34,157 bases of DNA from Paracoccus lichenicola. GTDB taxonomy: Bacteria; Pseudomonadota; Alphaproteobacteria; Rhodobacterales; Rhodobacteraceae. Position 1 is the stretch's first letter, and every line of letters begins with the position of its first letter. Where the stretch lies: assembly GCF_009708075.1 (NCBI RefSeq), contig NZ_WMBT01000017.1, positions 1-34,157 on the forward strand, in the 5' to 3' direction. Position numbers and translations under genes: made by a program. The notes under the pieces were generated by a model. It was given only the letters and a program-made list of their open reading frames with translations, did no database searches and was not told the DNA's origin. Of this stretch, positions 16,005 to 24,204 are shown in pieces.

Positions 16005-16618
16005 AATGGGTGATTACGGGTATTCTGGCTGTTTCGGGTGCTGCGGCTTTGGCCGGTGGCACCATGACAATCTCGAATGACAACGGCGAGGCGCCTGCCG
16101 CGATGACCATGCCAAGTGAGGCAATGGAAGAAGCTGGCTACCTGACCTTCTCCTTCAGCACTGGCGGCTCTCCGGTCGCATTGGACCCGTCCAAGGCACA
16201 AAGCGACATGCCGGTGGATATGGCCCAGGCGAATGATCCTGCGGGGCAGCCGGGCTACATGACCTTCTCGAATGACGGCAACAAGCCTGATGGCGGGTTC
16301 TATATTACGCACGGCGGCTGCAATGCCCCGCGTCGGCCCGAGATTGAGCATTACGATATAGCAGGCGCGGCTTCTCTACGTTTCCTAGAAAGCGCCTACA
16401 TTCACCAGGTCGCAGCTAGCATTGAGGCTGCGGATGGAAAATGCACCTGCGAATTGCGCTTTCCGTCATGGGATGGTGCTATGAACGAATTGAATAATCG
16501 CTTCGCAAAGCTACCTGACGACGAAAGTAGCGCGTGGGTCAGGGATTATGCTGGCACGGAACGGAGTCGCCTGACACGCGAGGTTGGTAAACTCTGCAAG
16601 GCGCAAGGTGTTTACTGA
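16001..16618 (+). CDS. Exported protein with repeated MTFSND-type motifs
   Basis: A 205-residue protein, not recognised. After a hydrophobic signal segment (VITGILAVSGAAALAG) the N-terminal half carries three versions of one short motif: MTISND (22-27), YLTFSFS (47-53) and YMTFSND (86-92). The last matches the C-terminal tails of both VirB5-like proteins in this operon. The C-terminal half has cysteines (GGCNAP, KCTCEL, KLCKA) and looks like a separate globular domain; its codons are visibly more A+T-rich than those of its neighbours. Position between virB11 and virB6, with overlaps at both ends, makes it an integral part of the secretion operon. It might be a pilus-associated or anchoring subunit. 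Confidence 0.75.
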   Translation: MKWVITGILAVSGAAALAGGTMTISNDNGEAPAAMTMPSEAMEEAGYLTFSFSTGGSPVALDPSKAQSDMPVDMAQANDPAGQPGYMTFSNDGNKPDGGFYITHGGCNAPRRPEIEHYDIAGAASLRFLESAYIHQVAASIEAADGKCTCELRFPSWDGAMNELNNRFAKLPDDESSAWVRDYAGTERSRLTREVGKLCKAQGVY

Positions 16619-17631
16619 TGGGCATGATCGAAGGCTTTGTCAGCCGTGCCCAAGGTGAGTTGGACAATGTAGCGCAATCCAGCTTCGGGGCTGTGCTGGA
16701 TGGAATGGGAGCCCTTGCGGCAACAATGGCAACCTTGGCTGTCATCATGCTCGGGGTGAACATGGTCCTTCAATACCGGCCCATGTCGGCCGGTCAGATC
16801 GTCGTCACCTTTATCAAGCTGATTGCCATAGGCAGTATCGGGTTAGTGTGGGGCCAGTTCAACCTGATCGCCAGTGCCGTTGAAGGCGGCGTGGACAGCA
16901 TTGCCGCCAACCTGCTCGGAAAGTTCGGCGGTGGTAAAGTTCCGTCCAACAACCTTCCCGCAGCGATGGATCAGTTCCTCTCTGATTTTTCGGACAAGGC
17001 CAACGTGGTCATGGAACCGATGGGCTGGATGGGGGGGGCCATCATGAGCGTGCTGATCGCATTCAGCCTTGGCAGCATTGCCGCATTGGCTGCACTTCTG
17101 CTGATCTTCGGTCAGGTGATGGTGACGATCTATATTGGCATTGCCCCCATCTTCATTGCCTTGAGCATGTTCGAGGTGACGAAGGACTACTTCAATCGCT
17201 GGCTTCAAGGCGCGGTCAGCTACATGCTCTATCCGCTCGTCACGGCCGTCATGCTCGGCGGGCTGATCCGCATCGTCATGGGCTACATGAATACTCTCGA
17301 CTCGTCCCTGACCGAGAGTGTGGCCGACTTCATTCCCTTCATTGCCTGCTTGATTATCATGACGGTCTGCACGCTTTGCATCCCCATGATCGTCAGCTCA
17401 TTGAGCGGCATGATTATGTCCGTCACGCCCACGCAAGCCGCTATTGCGGGGGTCGGCGCGAAGGCGGCTGGATCTCTTGCCGGAAAAGCTGCGGCAGGCA
17501 GCCCTCCGGCGCGCGCCGCCGCTTTCGTCGGGCAGAAGGCCATGCAGAAGGGGCAAAGCTATGGTGAACTTGCCTTGGCAGGATCGCGCAATCTGGCGCA
17601 CCGAATAGCCGAACGAAGTGCGAGATACTGA
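16618..17631 (+). CDS. virB6: VirB6 polytopic membrane channel component
   Basis: A 337-residue VirB6/TrbL-type protein with five to six hydrophobic helices (about 35-50, 60-80, 140-185, 200-222, 235-265) and a long central periplasmic loop. It is thought to form the inner-membrane passage for DNA. The Ala/Gly-rich C-terminal tail is cytoplasmic and variable in the family. In many systems virB6 lies between virB5 and virB8; here it comes last, after virB11 and the MTFSND protein. A strong terminator follows. Confidence 0.9.
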   Translation: MGMIEGFVSRAQGELDNVAQSSFGAVLDGMGALAATMATLAVIMLGVNMVLQYRPMSAGQIVVTFIKLIAIGSIGLVWGQFNLIASAVEGGVDSIAANLLGKFGGGKVPSNNLPAAMDQFLSDFSDKANVVMEPMGWMGGAIMSVLIAFSLGSIAALAALLLIFGQVMVTIYIGIAPIFIALSMFEVTKDYFNRWLQGAVSYMLYPLVTAVMLGGLIRIVMGYMNTLDSSLTESVADFIPFIACLIIMTVCTLCIPMIVSSLSGMIMSVTPTQAAIAGVGAKAAGSLAGKAAAGSPPARAAAFVGQKAMQKGQSYGELALAGSRNLAHRIAERSARY

Positions 17632-17640
17632 AAAGAAAAG

Positions 17641-17669
17641 GGCCGGCGCAAGCGCCGGCCTTTCTCGTT
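17641..17669. terminator. Bidirectional intrinsic terminator between virB6 and virD4
   Basis: GGCCGGCGC and GCGCCGGCC form a perfect 9-bp stem (17641-17649 with 17652-17660). It is followed rightwards by TTTCTCGTTT and, on the other strand, by CTTTTCTTTT. It separates the converging virB and virD4 transcripts. Confidence 0.85.
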
Positions 17670-17685
17670 TCCAAGGGGCGACAAA

Positions 17686-19791
17686 TCAGCTTTCCGCTTC
17701 AGGTGTTTCGCCAGCTTGGTCAGGTGTTTCGGCGGCTTGTTGAGCCGCTGCAAGTGTCTTGGCAGCTTTGTCAGCCAGCGTGAATATTTGCAGATGTGCG
17801 AGGCCCGCATTTTCCAGTGAAATCGTCCCGGCTTCCTGACTGACTTCCGGCAGAGGCAGGGACGATTGCTGTTCCTGTTTCTGCTTGCGCCGCATCGCGG
17901 CCTTCCTGATGAGGTCGTTTTCGTCGGACAGAGGCGGGGCCGCAGCCGGGGCGGGCTGTTCACTCGTCACCGCAGCCTCTTGCTCTTGCGCTTGGATTTC
18001 CGCGTCCCGCTTCGCTGCCGCTGCGGCCTCCGCATCTTTCTTTTTCTTCTTGGACTTTGACTTCTTCTCGTCCTTCTCCGCCTTGTCCTCGGGGATCTCT
18101 ATATACCTGTAGTCGGCTTCAGTGATCGCATGGGGCGGCTGCGGAAGCGGTGATTTGAAGTCCTGGCTTTCGTAGAGGGGCTTGTAGGTGGTGTCATCGT
18201 GATAGACCAACCGCTTGGCCCGGATCGGCATGTCGCCGTCCACGACAATGACCACATCCTCCCTCGGAAGGCGACGGGCCTGATCGCGCGTCAGCAAGGG
18301 GTGTTCCTCGGTCCGCTCGGACAGGTTGTTGGAAAACAGGCCGTCCTTGATGTTCTTCGACTTGCTCACAACCCGCTTGGTCGTCATGCCCACGGCTTCC
18401 GACAGCTCCGCAATGGTGTCAGGCTCGCTCGGAGTCAGATACAGCTTGATCCCCGCGCCACCCTGCAAGGTCTTTCGCACCTGTTCGCCATAGACCGCAT
18501 CGAGGTCGGGGATGGTCTGCGTGACGATCGCAAGGTTGCCACCGAAGCTGCGCAGCAGCGAAATGCTTTCCGCAACAATGGGCATCCGGCCGATGCGCTG
18601 AAACTCGTCCATCAGGATCAGGACCGGGAATGGTTCGTCGTCTCCGGGTTCATGATCCATCAGGGTGGAAAGCAGGTCCGAGAAGAAAAGACGGATCAGC
18701 GGCGAAATCGCTTTTAGTTCGGTGAATGGGGTCGTCAGGTAAACGGTCTGCGGCCGCTTGCGGAAGGTGGAAAAATCAAAATCACTAACATCTGTCACCG
18801 CACAAGTATGCGGGTTCTGCCATGCCTCCATGCCCGATGAGTTCAGGATCGAGAGATAAGATGACAGGGTTTTTTCTGTGGTAGCGCCAAGGGTCTGGAA
18901 GATGAGCTTCGCGCTTCGATCCTTGACGATCTTCGCATAGCCTTTGAACTTGGCGTTGTTGTCATCGCCGCCGAAGGCCAGCTTGTGAATCCGGCCAAGG
19001 GTCAGGTCTCCTTGCTCATAAGCCAACATGCCGCAAGCCACGAAGATGGACCGGCTGTTGGGCAGGAAGCTGGCCGCCATGCTGTCTTCAGTTTGTAGAA
19101 ACAGGGTGGCGATCTTCTCCAATTCGGACATGCGCTGTGCCGGGTTGGTAAAGCGTTTGATCCGGTCCAGCGGATTGTAGCGGAATGATGGTTTGTCAAA
19201 ATCGCGCGGGCTGAACCGATAAATCTTCTGGCCCATCTTCTCGCGGAACCGCGCCGTTTTCTCGTAGTTTTCGCCCTTCACATCGAGAACCACGGCGCTG
19301 CCCTTATAGGACAGCAGGTTCGGAATGACGAAACCCACGCCCTTGCCCGCTCCGGTCGGCGCGATCAGAAGGCAATGAGGAAACCTGCCCGATATGATGA
19401 AATCGCCCTTCTTATGGGGAAGGGCAGTCTTTGCCAGCACGAAGCCGGTGCGGGCGTCACCGAAGAAATTTTTGCGCTTCAACTCGCGCTTTGTCATCCA
19501 GTGGGTCGTGCCGAAGCGGGTCAACTGCTCCTGGACCACGCGGCTTGCGACCAGCAAGCCCCCACAGAAAAAGCCTACGATGATGATGTTGACGATCACC
19601 CATCGGTCGGGCTGATAGCCCTTGAGCGCGAAGTAGTTGCGGGCAAGCCAAAGAAAATCTGGCTCGGCATGGCCGAACCAAAATTGGACAACACCTGTTG
19701 CCACGACATAACCAATCGCTGCGGCAAAAGAGGCGATCAGAAGAACGCCGCCCGCCATTCGCATCTGTATAGCAAGCCTGTCACTTTGCAT
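17686..19791 (-). CDS. virD4: VirD4/TraG type IV coupling protein
   Basis: A 701-residue coupling protein that brings the relaxase-DNA complex to the channel. Two N-terminal membrane segments (about 13-37 and 65-83) precede the ATPase domain, with Walker A APTGAGKG at 144-151 and Walker B ILMDEF with Asp395-Glu396. The conserved core ends near 540. A long tail of about 160 residues follows: a Lys-rich block (KSKSKKKKKDAE), Ala/Gln-rich helices and a second run with PDQAGETPEAES. Such tails often vary between systems and may bind substrates. It begins 14 bases after the relaxase gene on the minus strand. Confidence 0.94.
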   Translation of the reverse strand: MQSDRLAIQMRMAGGVLLIASFAAAIGYVVATGVVQFWFGHAEPDFLWLARNYFALKGYQPDRWVIVNIIIVGFFCGGLLVASRVVQEQLTRFGTTHWMTKRELKRKNFFGDARTGFVLAKTALPHKKGDFIISGRFPHCLLIAPTGAGKGVGFVIPNLLSYKGSAVVLDVKGENYEKTARFREKMGQKIYRFSPRDFDKPSFRYNPLDRIKRFTNPAQRMSELEKIATLFLQTEDSMAASFLPNSRSIFVACGMLAYEQGDLTLGRIHKLAFGGDDNNAKFKGYAKIVKDRSAKLIFQTLGATTEKTLSSYLSILNSSGMEAWQNPHTCAVTDVSDFDFSTFRKRPQTVYLTTPFTELKAISPLIRLFFSDLLSTLMDHEPGDDEPFPVLILMDEFQRIGRMPIVAESISLLRSFGGNLAIVTQTIPDLDAVYGEQVRKTLQGGAGIKLYLTPSEPDTIAELSEAVGMTTKRVVSKSKNIKDGLFSNNLSERTEEHPLLTRDQARRLPREDVVIVVDGDMPIRAKRLVYHDDTTYKPLYESQDFKSPLPQPPHAITEADYRYIEIPEDKAEKDEKKSKSKKKKKDAEAAAAAKRDAEIQAQEQEAAVTSEQPAPAAAPPLSDENDLIRKAAMRRKQKQEQQSSLPLPEVSQEAGTISLENAGLAHLQIFTLADKAAKTLAAAQQAAETPDQAGETPEAES

Positions 19792-19805
19792 CCCCTGCCC
19801 TCCCC

Positions 19806-22004
19806 TTAGAGTTCGTGGCCTTCATCGCGGTCGCGTTCGCGCCGCCGCTCTGCTTCACGCTCGTATTCCCGCTCAAGGGTGGCCTGCTGCTCAATCTCCT
19901 TGTCGATCTGCATGATTTCACGGTCGGCCTGGATAGCAGAAATGGCGTCCGAACGATCCAGACCCCTGCTCTGCTCCGCCTCAAGATACCGCTCAGCCAG
20001 GTTCAACCGATCGGCCTTGTTCGGCATCATTTCCGCCAAGGGTTCGCTGTTGCCTCCGCGCAGTTCAAAGACAGCTTCCTTGCCTGCAACACGGTCCACG
20101 ATTTGGGTCAGGCGCATTTGCTGCTCGTGGGTCAGACTATCCCGGCTGGATAGATCGCGGGCTTCCTCGATCATGGCCTGCCGGTTCTCGATCTCCTCGA
20201 CAAGATCGCGGTCGTCCACGGCAGCGACATGCTCTGCCACGATGCTGCGGTCCGACACGGCCCGGTAGATCTCGGCAAGATCGCGATACGCCTGCCGTGA
20301 ACCATCCTCGGATTCGATGTCATAGCCGCGTGCTTTGGCAATTCTCTCGGCATCCGCCGCAACCCAATGTGCCTCAAGGGCGGCAGACCGGGCCTCGATA
20401 GCCACGCGGGCCGCAACCTCGTCTGGATCAATGCCGGTGCCTTCCAGAACGGTGGCAAGCTGGCTGCGGTCCATTCCGGCAACTGCTTCGCGGTGCCCGT
20501 CTGCATAGATCGTCCCTTTGGCCGGTTCGCGATACTCGGCGCGATCAAGCCCGATGGTCAGGCGTTCCACGTCGCGCACAGCGGCAAAATACTGCGCCTC
20601 GACCCCCGGTCTACTGCTCGGGTCAAGCTGCGAAATCGTCTCGCGCACCTCGGCCAGCTTCTCGCGGGCTTCCTCGATGACGACAAGCGCCTTGGCGGCG
20701 TCCGCGGCAAGCTCGTCCTCGCGGGGCATCACAGCCTCCCGCTCGGCATCGGCCATGGGGATCGGGCCGGGTGAGTCCAGGGCATCGGCTTGGCGAGCTT
20801 GCTGCATAGTATGGCTCCTGACTTTCTCGAATATCTCTGGGGTCAATGAAAGGCCGCGTTCCAGTAGGTCGGCGGCGGCGGAAAAGCCGCGCGACAGCGC
20901 GGAAAAGCCGTCTGCAAAGGCGGCAGACAGGGAACGGTATTCGGCGGCATGAGCCAGGACCTGCTCACGCTTCCATTCCGCGACGTTCTGCTCGCGGGCG
21001 GTCGGTGCAGGTTCATGCTCGGCAGCATGGGCAATGTCTCTCTCGGGCAGTTCGACGGCCCATTGGTTCCGATGCGTCTCGATGGTGCGACCGTCGCGCG
21101 TCTGGATCAGGACGGCCTTTTTCCCTTCATGGGTGATGCGGATGGCATCCCCCTTCTCGGCCCCGCTGGCTTCCATGACCAGGCTAAGCTCCTTGCCCCA
21201 CAGCGTCTTTTCGCCCTGGGGCGTCTCCACAGTGACAAAGTAGTTAATCCGCTCCTTGGGGTTGTTCTGGAACGGGGCTGCGCCGTGGTCGATCAGCGTT
21301 CCAGCAAGCCCGCGAACGGCAGGCGCGCGGGTGCGTTCGTTCTCATTTTCGCTGACGACACCCCGTGAAAGCTTGCTGCTGTTGACCATTTCGATGCCGT
21401 GGGCGGCGGCATGTTCAACGATGGTATCCTTCATCCGGTCATAGGTGAATTCGCCGTCACGGGCGAAGAAGAACCACTCTCCTTCGGCGTTTTTGCGGTC
21501 CACGACGATGTGGACATGCGGGAAGCCGTTATCGGTATGCAGGGCGGCGATGTAGTTGAACCGGCTGCGGTCTTGGTCGAAAATGTCATGGCAAGTGCCG
21601 CGCATGATGGCGGCCACCTTCTCGGGGTCGGTCCCGCGCGGAAAGCTAGCAACCATGTGCATTGAATAGCCAGACTTAACGCGATCATCCCAACCGTCAG
21701 CCCAGTCCTTGGCTATCGCCTCGCTGAAATGCTCCGGCAGGTGGTCCAGCCGGTCATAGTCCTTGCCGGGGTCGATGATGTGTTCAGCCTTGCCCAAGAC
21801 GTAGCCAAGCTGCGCAGCCAGACCCAACGGCCCTTTGCACCCCCCGTTCGGGACAACCTTGAAAACGACTTGGGGCAAGCCCCGGACGTTGCCTATCGCC
21901 CGCCCGGTTCGTCCCGTCCGCAACCGAAAGGCTTGATTTACGCCACCGCCACCGCGGTTCTTGGCCCAATCAAACCTTCCAATGACGAAACTGGACTGGC
22001 TCAT
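19806..22004 (-). CDS. virD2: VirD2-like (MOBP) relaxase
   Basis: A 732-residue relaxase that nicks oriT and pilots the strand. The catalytic domain occupies roughly the first 230 residues: candidate nicking Tyr68 in LGYVLGK, the YSMHMVASFP motif near 113-122, and the metal-binding triad in HTDNGFPHVHIVV (His156, His163, His165). A long charged, coiled-coil-rich extension (about 340-732) follows, ending in an Arg/Glu-rich run (EYEREAERRRERDRDE) that may be the signal recognised by VirD4. It overlaps the MobC-like gene by four bases, so the two are translated together. Confidence 0.92.
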   Translation of the reverse strand: MSQSSFVIGRFDWAKNRGGGGVNQAFRLRTGRTGRAIGNVRGLPQVVFKVVPNGGCKGPLGLAAQLGYVLGKAEHIIDPGKDYDRLDHLPEHFSEAIAKDWADGWDDRVKSGYSMHMVASFPRGTDPEKVAAIMRGTCHDIFDQDRSRFNYIAALHTDNGFPHVHIVVDRKNAEGEWFFFARDGEFTYDRMKDTIVEHAAAHGIEMVNSSKLSRGVVSENENERTRAPAVRGLAGTLIDHGAAPFQNNPKERINYFVTVETPQGEKTLWGKELSLVMEASGAEKGDAIRITHEGKKAVLIQTRDGRTIETHRNQWAVELPERDIAHAAEHEPAPTAREQNVAEWKREQVLAHAAEYRSLSAAFADGFSALSRGFSAAADLLERGLSLTPEIFEKVRSHTMQQARQADALDSPGPIPMADAEREAVMPREDELAADAAKALVVIEEAREKLAEVRETISQLDPSSRPGVEAQYFAAVRDVERLTIGLDRAEYREPAKGTIYADGHREAVAGMDRSQLATVLEGTGIDPDEVAARVAIEARSAALEAHWVAADAERIAKARGYDIESEDGSRQAYRDLAEIYRAVSDRSIVAEHVAAVDDRDLVEEIENRQAMIEEARDLSSRDSLTHEQQMRLTQIVDRVAGKEAVFELRGGNSEPLAEMMPNKADRLNLAERYLEAEQSRGLDRSDAISAIQADREIMQIDKEIEQQATLEREYEREAERRRERDRDEGHEL

Positions 22005-22540
22005 GCGCCGTCGCCTTTGCGCAGGATGGCATCAACCCGCGCCTTCCGGCGCTTCGCCGCATGGACAAACAGGCGGTCAATGTCCTTCGCCAGTGCCTTC
22101 AAGGCCCGCTCGGAAGCCTCGATCTGCGCCTGCTGGTCCTTGTTCGGTGAAGCCCGACCTTGCAGCAACGCCTCGCGGTTCAGGTGCGCGGCGATCTGGT
22201 TGAGGTTCCCGCCCACGGCTTTGACCTGCCGCGACAGGTCCGTCATGGCCTCTACCATCTCTGGATCAGGCTCAAGGAAACCTGCTGCAAGCCGAAGAAC
22301 GCGACGCCCAAGGGCCGAACGAGACAAGCCCATGCGACCTGAAAGGACATCGAGAGCTGCCAGCTCCTCGGGGGACAGGCGGATCGTGACGCGTGCAGAG
22401 TCCAAGGCAGGGTTGCCGGGTCGACCGTGCTTCTCAATGGCACGGTAAACGGTAGGCCTTGAAACCCTCAACCGGCGTGCAATCGACGTAACACTCTCGC
22501 CGCCCTGAAAGGCGACAAAAATCTCGCGACTTTCGGCCAT
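22001..22540 (-). CDS. mobC: MobC-like relaxosome accessory protein with an N-terminal helix-turn-helix
   Basis: A 179-residue protein. The first 40 residues form a resolvase-type helix-turn-helix (SVTSIARRLRVSRPTVYRAI); the C-terminal part carries the MobC signature (VKAVGGNLNQIAAHLNREAL, about 110-130) followed by a basic tail (HAAKRRKARVD). It would bind oriT and help the relaxase open the strands. ATG 22540 is used because the 35-codon upstream extension lacks domain content. The stop overlaps the relaxase start. The combination with a helix-turn-helix suggests it also represses its own operon. Confidence 0.82.
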   Translation of the reverse strand: MAESREIFVAFQGGESVTSIARRLRVSRPTVYRAIEKHGRPGNPALDSARVTIRLSPEELAALDVLSGRMGLSRSALGRRVLRLAAGFLEPDPEMVEAMTDLSRQVKAVGGNLNQIAAHLNREALLQGRASPNKDQQAQIEASERALKALAKDIDRLFVHAAKRRKARVDAILRKGDGA

Positions 22541-22653
22541 AGAAAGCCGTCGCCCAGTTGGTTTTGGTGAGTGTAACGCTGCCAAGCTACATTTCCTGCT
22601 ACAGTTCCAACCAAGGTAGAACTTTAGAGCGCTGCTGACAAGCAAAGCGGCGT

Positions 22654-22671
22654 GCTAAAAAGGTCTGCCTT
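22654..22671 (+). promoter_or_regulatory. Partial match to the lux-type operator
   Basis: GCTAAAAAGGTCTGCCTT resembles the left arm and core of the 25-bp operators flanking luxR, with one extra A and one mismatch; the right arm is missing. It lies about 115 bases upstream of mobC. It could link the relaxosome genes to LuxR, but a chance match is possible. Confidence 0.3.
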
Positions 22672-22781
22672 GGGTGTCCGCTACGGTGAGCGAAGCGAAG
22701 GTTGGCGGCGCCTTGGCGACGACAAACCGAACACCCGTCCTGGGCGTGAGCCGTTGGTCGATTTGGCCCCTCAAATCGACC
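22672..22781. other. Candidate oriT
   Basis: The region next to mobC and the relaxase contains an outer pair GGGTGT (22672-22677) and ACACCC (22731-22736), then CGTCCTGGGC (22737-22746), which recalls the YATCCTG nick consensus of MOBP relaxases, then a perfect 9-bp inverted repeat GGTCGATTT/AAATCGACC (22756-22764 with 22773-22781). Location and dyads support an origin of transfer; the nick position is a guess. Confidence 0.35.
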
Positions 22782-23017
22782 TCGCCACCGCCTCGGAATA
22801 GATCAGGGGGTGCAGTGTGCAATTTTCTTTTGCGCAGAGGCTCGGAGAGGGCCGCCTACAGGGTGCAAGACATCATCAAGCTACACGGGTAGCCAAACGA
22901 CCCAAACCCCTCCACAGCGCCGCTGAGAGCCATTTTGCGGAAGTGCAGAATTCACCTTGCCTGCCTTGCTGGAACTTGCTCGCTCTAGCCCCAGACAATG
23001 CCGGCGACCATGCTCTC

Positions 23018-23422
23018 CTGCTGTTAGTCCAGATGCCGCTTGTCCACTTGCCACTTGTCCTATTGCGACTTGTCCTGTTGCCCCTTGTCATGTTGCTTCC
23101 TATCCGCTTGCCTCTTGTCCACTTGCCTCTTATCCAATTGCTGCTTGTCTTTTTGCTGCTTATCTTCTTGCTGCTTATCGTTTCGCCACTCGTCTTGTTG
23201 CCACTCGTCCTGTTGCCACTTATCCACTTGCCGGTTATCTAGTTGCTGATTGAACAGTTGCCTTTTGTCTAATTGCCGCAAGTCTAATTGCCGATTGGCA
23301 CATTGCCACTTGTTAGATCGCTACTCGTCTACTTGCCCTTTGTCGTATTGCTCCTTGTCCGGTTGCCGCTTGTCCGCTAGTCTATTGTCTAGTTGCCCTT
23401 AGTCCGGTTGCCGCTTGTCGGC
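23018..23422. repeat. 27 tandem degenerate 15-bp repeats
   Basis: Consensus unit TTGCCRCTTGTCCNN. The array is exactly 405 bases, 27 x 15, with no insertion or deletion; units differ by substitutions only. The last two positions vary freely, while TTGC and the TTGTC block are best kept. The plus strand is strongly pyrimidine-biased. Read leftwards, each unit encodes x-D-K-x-Q, but four units carry stops, so an intact gene is not present. Position immediately before a ParA-type gene suggests binding sites for the partner protein (centromere, iteron or transfer-enhancer role). Confidence 0.85.
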
Positions 23423-23430
23423 GTATCTTG

Positions 23431-23461
23431 ACCGCTGCATGTTCTTCAACGTATGCGCGGT
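23431..23461. promoter_or_regulatory. Dyad upstream of the parA-type gene
   Basis: ACCGC-TGCAT and ATGC-GCGGT are inverted repeats with one unpaired base, about 30 bases before the start codon. Such sites often serve for autorepression of partition operons; that role is inferred. Confidence 0.35.
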
Positions 23462-23490
23462 ATTAACAAAAATGTACATACAGGTGGACA

Positions 23491-24204
23491 ATGCTGACGA
23501 TCTCTCTTGTGGGTCAGAAGGGTGGGGGCGGGAAAAGCACTTGCTGCTGGATACTTGCGCAGGCGGTGCTGGCCCGGCCCGGCAACCTCAAGGTTCTGCT
23601 GATCGAAACCGACTCCCAAGGCTCGACCATAGGATACGTGTCGGCCGCTCTAACAAATTACCCTGACATGGCTGAACGCTTGTTCTGTGAGCGCGCGACG
23701 ACTGCCGACGAAGTTTATGAGTTGATCGAACAGGCCGAGGAAAACGGCATAGATTACGTCATTGTGGACACCGAGGGCCGCCACTCCGATCTGGCCCGAG
23801 GCGTCATGGTCATATCTGACAAGATCATCATACCCGTAAAGCCCGTGACCCATGAATATCGCAGCCAACTGGCGACTGCCGCAGTCTATGAGACTGTCCG
23901 CGATTCATTCGTGTCCCAGGGCGAGACACCGCCACCCTGCGGTATGCTGCTGAATAACATCAAACCATCACAGAAGCTGACGGTTGAGCAGGCTCAAGCC
24001 TTGGGTGAAATCAGCCAGCATCCAATGATCTTGCCGTTCTTCATGCCGAACCGAAGCAACTTTGAAACGCTTGGCGAGGGTCGCATCCTTGTCAAAGAGC
24101 TAGAGGCATTAACGAACAAAATGCAGGGGTTTAAGCGCAAACAGACTGAATCGGACCTGACCGAAGCTGAAAATATCCTTAAAGCGATTGAGGGAATGTC
24201 GTGA
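23491..24204 (+). CDS. ParA/VirC1-type ATPase
   Basis: A 237-residue P-loop ATPase of the ParA/MinD superfamily with the deviant Walker A KGGGGKST (10-17; signature Lys10), LLIETDSQGST (about 36-46) and YVIVDTEGR (about 89-97). It lacks an N-terminal DNA-binding extension, as in small plasmid ParA proteins and VirC1. Its role may be plasmid partition or, as with VirC1, gathering the relaxosome at the cell pole; the neighbouring relaxase genes and RHH-like partner favour considering the latter. AGGTGG precedes the ATG. The stop overlaps the next start (TGATG). Confidence 0.85.
   Translation: MLTISLVGQKGGGGKSTCCWILAQAVLARPGNLKVLLIETDSQGSTIGYVSAALTNYPDMAERLFCERATTADEVYELIEQAEENGIDYVIVDTEGRHSDLARGVMVISDKIIIPVKPVTHEYRSQLATAAVYETVRDSFVSQGETPPPCGMLLNNIKPSQKLTVEQAQALGEISQHPMILPFFMPNRSNFETLGEGRILVKELEALTNKMQGFKRKQTESDLTEAENILKAIEGMS

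Larger units (their letters stand above)
22541..23490. other. Gene-free control region between mobC and parA
   Basis: This 950-base stretch separates divergent transfer and partition-type genes. From left to right it holds the mobC promoter region, a partial lux-type sequence (22654-22671), inverted repeats proposed as oriT (22672-22781), a stretch of about 235 bases with nothing recognised, a 27-unit repeat array (23018-23422) and a small dyad before parA. Frames that stay open across it are low-complexity by-products of the array. Confidence 0.7.

Noticed and set aside
22817..23281. Leu-, Cys- or Asp-Lys-Gln-rich proteins across the 15-bp array
   Set aside because: Several frames on both strands are open only because the repeat unit lacks stops; none has a ribosome site, and the minus-strand version is broken by stops in four of 27 units.
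23018..23422. CRISPR array
   Set aside because: Units are directly adjacent with no unique spacers and no cas genes are present.
23473..23483. TGTACATACAG shared by the parA and vapB upstream regions as a common operator
   Set aside because: Eleven bases in two unrelated promoters is weak; only the vapB copy is a clean palindrome, so common regulation is not claimed.
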